Below are positions 12,939 to 13,948 of a stretch of 13,948 nt of DNA, piece by piece. Position numbers and translations under genes: made by a program. Source of the DNA: JALQUL01 sp964556425. GTDB lineage: Bacteria > Pseudomonadota > Gammaproteobacteria > Burkholderiales > Burkholderiaceae_C. Under the pieces are notes generated by a model that worked only from the letters and a program-made list of their open reading frames with translations, made no database searches and had not been told where the DNA came from. Position 1 is the first letter of the stretch; every line of letters starts with the position of its first letter. The stretch covers positions 1-13,948 of the forward strand of contig CAZKWC010000074.1 in the NCBI GenBank assembly GCA_964556425.1, in the 5' to 3' direction.

Positions 12939-13948
12939 ATGAGTGATATTGATGCCAAAAAAAATAGACGTGGTGGTCGTGAACGTCGTGATGTGAATGC
13001 TCCAGTGAGTGCTCCGCCTTATATTCAACGCGGTATTCCAGCTTTTGAAGTCTTGTCTGACGACAATTTAAGCAAAATTGAAAATGCCGCCGATCAAATT
13101 TTGGCCAAAGTGGGCATTGATATTCGTGATGATGACGAATGTTTGGATATGTTTAAAAAAGCCGGTGCCAATGTGCAGGGCATGCGGGTCAAGTTTGAAC
13201 CAGGTCACTTGCGAGAAATTTTAAAAACAGCACCAAGGCAATTTACGCAATACGCCAGAAACAATTCACGCAACGTCGAAATTGGTGGCAATAATGTGGT
13301 GTTTGCACCAGCCTATGGTTCGCCTTTTGTAATGGACCTCGACAAAGGACGTCGCTACGGCACCATAGAAGACTTTCAAAATTTTATTAAATTAGCCTAC
13401 GATTGCCCTTGGTTGCATCATTCTGGCGGTACGGTGTGTGAGCCCACCGATGTACCCGTCAACAAGCGCCATTTGGATATGGTGTATGCGCATTTTAAAT
13501 ATTCTGATAAAGCCATGATGGGCTCTATTACCTCTGAAGAGCGGGCAGAGGACTCTATCGCCATGGCAAGATTAGTTTTTGGCGAAAGTTTTGTCGATAA
13601 AAACTGTGTGATTTTAGGCAACGTTAATGTCAACTCCCCTTTGCTGTGGGATGGCACCATGACCAAGGCCGCTAGAGCTTACGCCAGGGCCAATCAAGCG
13701 GCAGTCATTGTGCCATTTATTTTAGGCGGTGCAATGGGTCCAGTCACCAATGCTGGCGCTATTGCCCAATCCCTTGCCGAAACCATGGTGGGCTGCGCCA
13801 TTACTCAACTTGAACGCCCTGGTGCACCAGTTATTTTTGGAAACTTTTTATCAAGTATGTCATTGCGTTCAGGCTCACCCACTTTTGGTACACCAGAGCC
13901 AGCAGTTGGCACCTTGGTGGTGGGGCAATTGGCTAGGCGTTTAGGCTT
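12939..13948 (+). CDS. Trimethylamine methyltransferase (MttB)-family protein, partial at right edge
   Basis: An open frame from ATG 12939 (AAAGGA, 8-nt spacing) runs 336 codons to the window end with no stop; family members are about 500 residues, so roughly two thirds are present. It begins with a basic patch (RRGGRERRD, residues 10-18), then APPYIQRGIPAFEVLSDD. Further typical segments are FAPAYGSPFV, TIEDFQNFIKLAY, HHSGGTVCEP, NKRHLDMVYAH, NSPLLWDGTM, FILGGAMGPVT and SGSPTFGTPEPA. The superfamily transfers methyl groups from quaternary or tertiary amines (trimethylamine, glycine betaine and others) to a cobalamin protein. No in-frame TAG is present, consistent with the non-pyrrolysine branch (MtgB-like), though the Pyl-equivalent position may lie beyond or near the edge. 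Substrate is unknown. It diverges from a LysR gene that probably controls it. Whether a corrinoid protein follows cannot be seen. Confidence 0.9.
   Translation, partial: MSDIDAKKNRRGGRERRDVNAPVSAPPYIQRGIPAFEVLSDDNLSKIENAADQILAKVGIDIRDDDECLDMFKKAGANVQGMRVKFEPGHLREILKTAPRQFTQYARNNSRNVEIGGNNVVFAPAYGSPFVMDLDKGRRYGTIEDFQNFIKLAYDCPWLHHSGGTVCEPTDVPVNKRHLDMVYAHFKYSDKAMMGSITSEERAEDSIAMARLVFGESFVDKNCVILGNVNVNSPLLWDGTMTKAARAYARANQAAVIVPFILGGAMGPVTNAGAIAQSLAETMVGCAITQLERPGAPVIFGNFLSSMSLRSGSPTFGTPEPAVGTLVVGQLARRLG

Noticed and set aside
13418..13944. Minus-strand 82-codon and plus-strand 71-codon frames near the right edge
   Set aside because: Both overlap the continuous MttB-family frame that starts at 12939 and runs off the edge.
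12939..13948. Possible pyrrolysine (TAG) codon in the MttB-family gene
   Set aside because: Reading the frame codon by codon to the window end shows no in-frame TAG; a later one outside the window cannot be excluded.
1..13948. CRISPR arrays, tRNA or rRNA genes, insertion sequences, prophage genes
   Set aside because: No regularly spaced repeats, cloverleaf-like sequences, rRNA motifs, transposase or phage proteins were seen on either strand.

Overview
The window looks like ordinary chromosome from a low-to-moderate-GC proteobacterium (roughly 40-45 % GC by eye), most likely a betaproteobacterium of the Burkholderiales. The strongest pointers are the long Ser/Pro-rich N-terminal extension on Pcm, the pcm-nlpD pair, the PAS-LuxR protein and the PFVPHRYHR tail of GcvT. 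The genus cannot be fixed from sequence alone. There is no rRNA, tRNA, transposase, phage gene or CRISPR array.

Layout. Bases 1-660 hold one AT-rich gene for a small exported protein carrying a single SdrD-B-like calcium-binding module, with a candidate promoter and a perfect inverted repeat in front. Bases 753-6100 are a complete glycine cleavage operon read leftwards (gcvT, gcvH, gcvP), headed by a tandem glycine riboswitch, a terminator-like hairpin and an extended -10 promoter. Its two internal spacers are unusually long (216 and 310 nt) and contain hairpins, a related CTACAAAA palindrome in each, and an 11-base G/C homopolymer just before gcvP. Bases 6149-7129 encode a leftward NAD(P)H:quinone oxidoreductase-like enzyme. 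Divergent from it are pcm (protein repair methyltransferase) and nlpD (LysM/LytM lipoprotein), ending at a strong terminator. rpoS, the usual neighbour of nlpD, is absent. A leftward PAS-LuxR regulator follows, then a rightward two-subunit 3-oxoacid CoA-transferase (scoA-scoB). The space between them carries a perfect ATACTACGTA inverted repeat. Last come a leftward GcvA-like LysR regulator and, divergent from it, the first 336 codons of a trimethylamine methyltransferase (MttB)-family protein that runs off the right edge.

How the genes may work together. The gcv operon oxidises glycine to CO2, NH3, NADH and methylene-tetrahydrofolate, with glycine itself sensed by the leader RNA. The MttB-family gene could feed the same C1/glycine metabolism if its substrate is a methylated amine such as a betaine; this is inference. 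The CoA-transferase, its candidate operator and the divergent PAS-LuxR gene look like a small self-contained regulatory unit for ketoacid or acetoacetate use. I found no convincing wholly new system. The most informative oddities are the riboswitch architecture, the structured gcv spacers, the ACTACGTA operator, the free-standing SdrD-B module and the lost nlpD-rpoS linkage.
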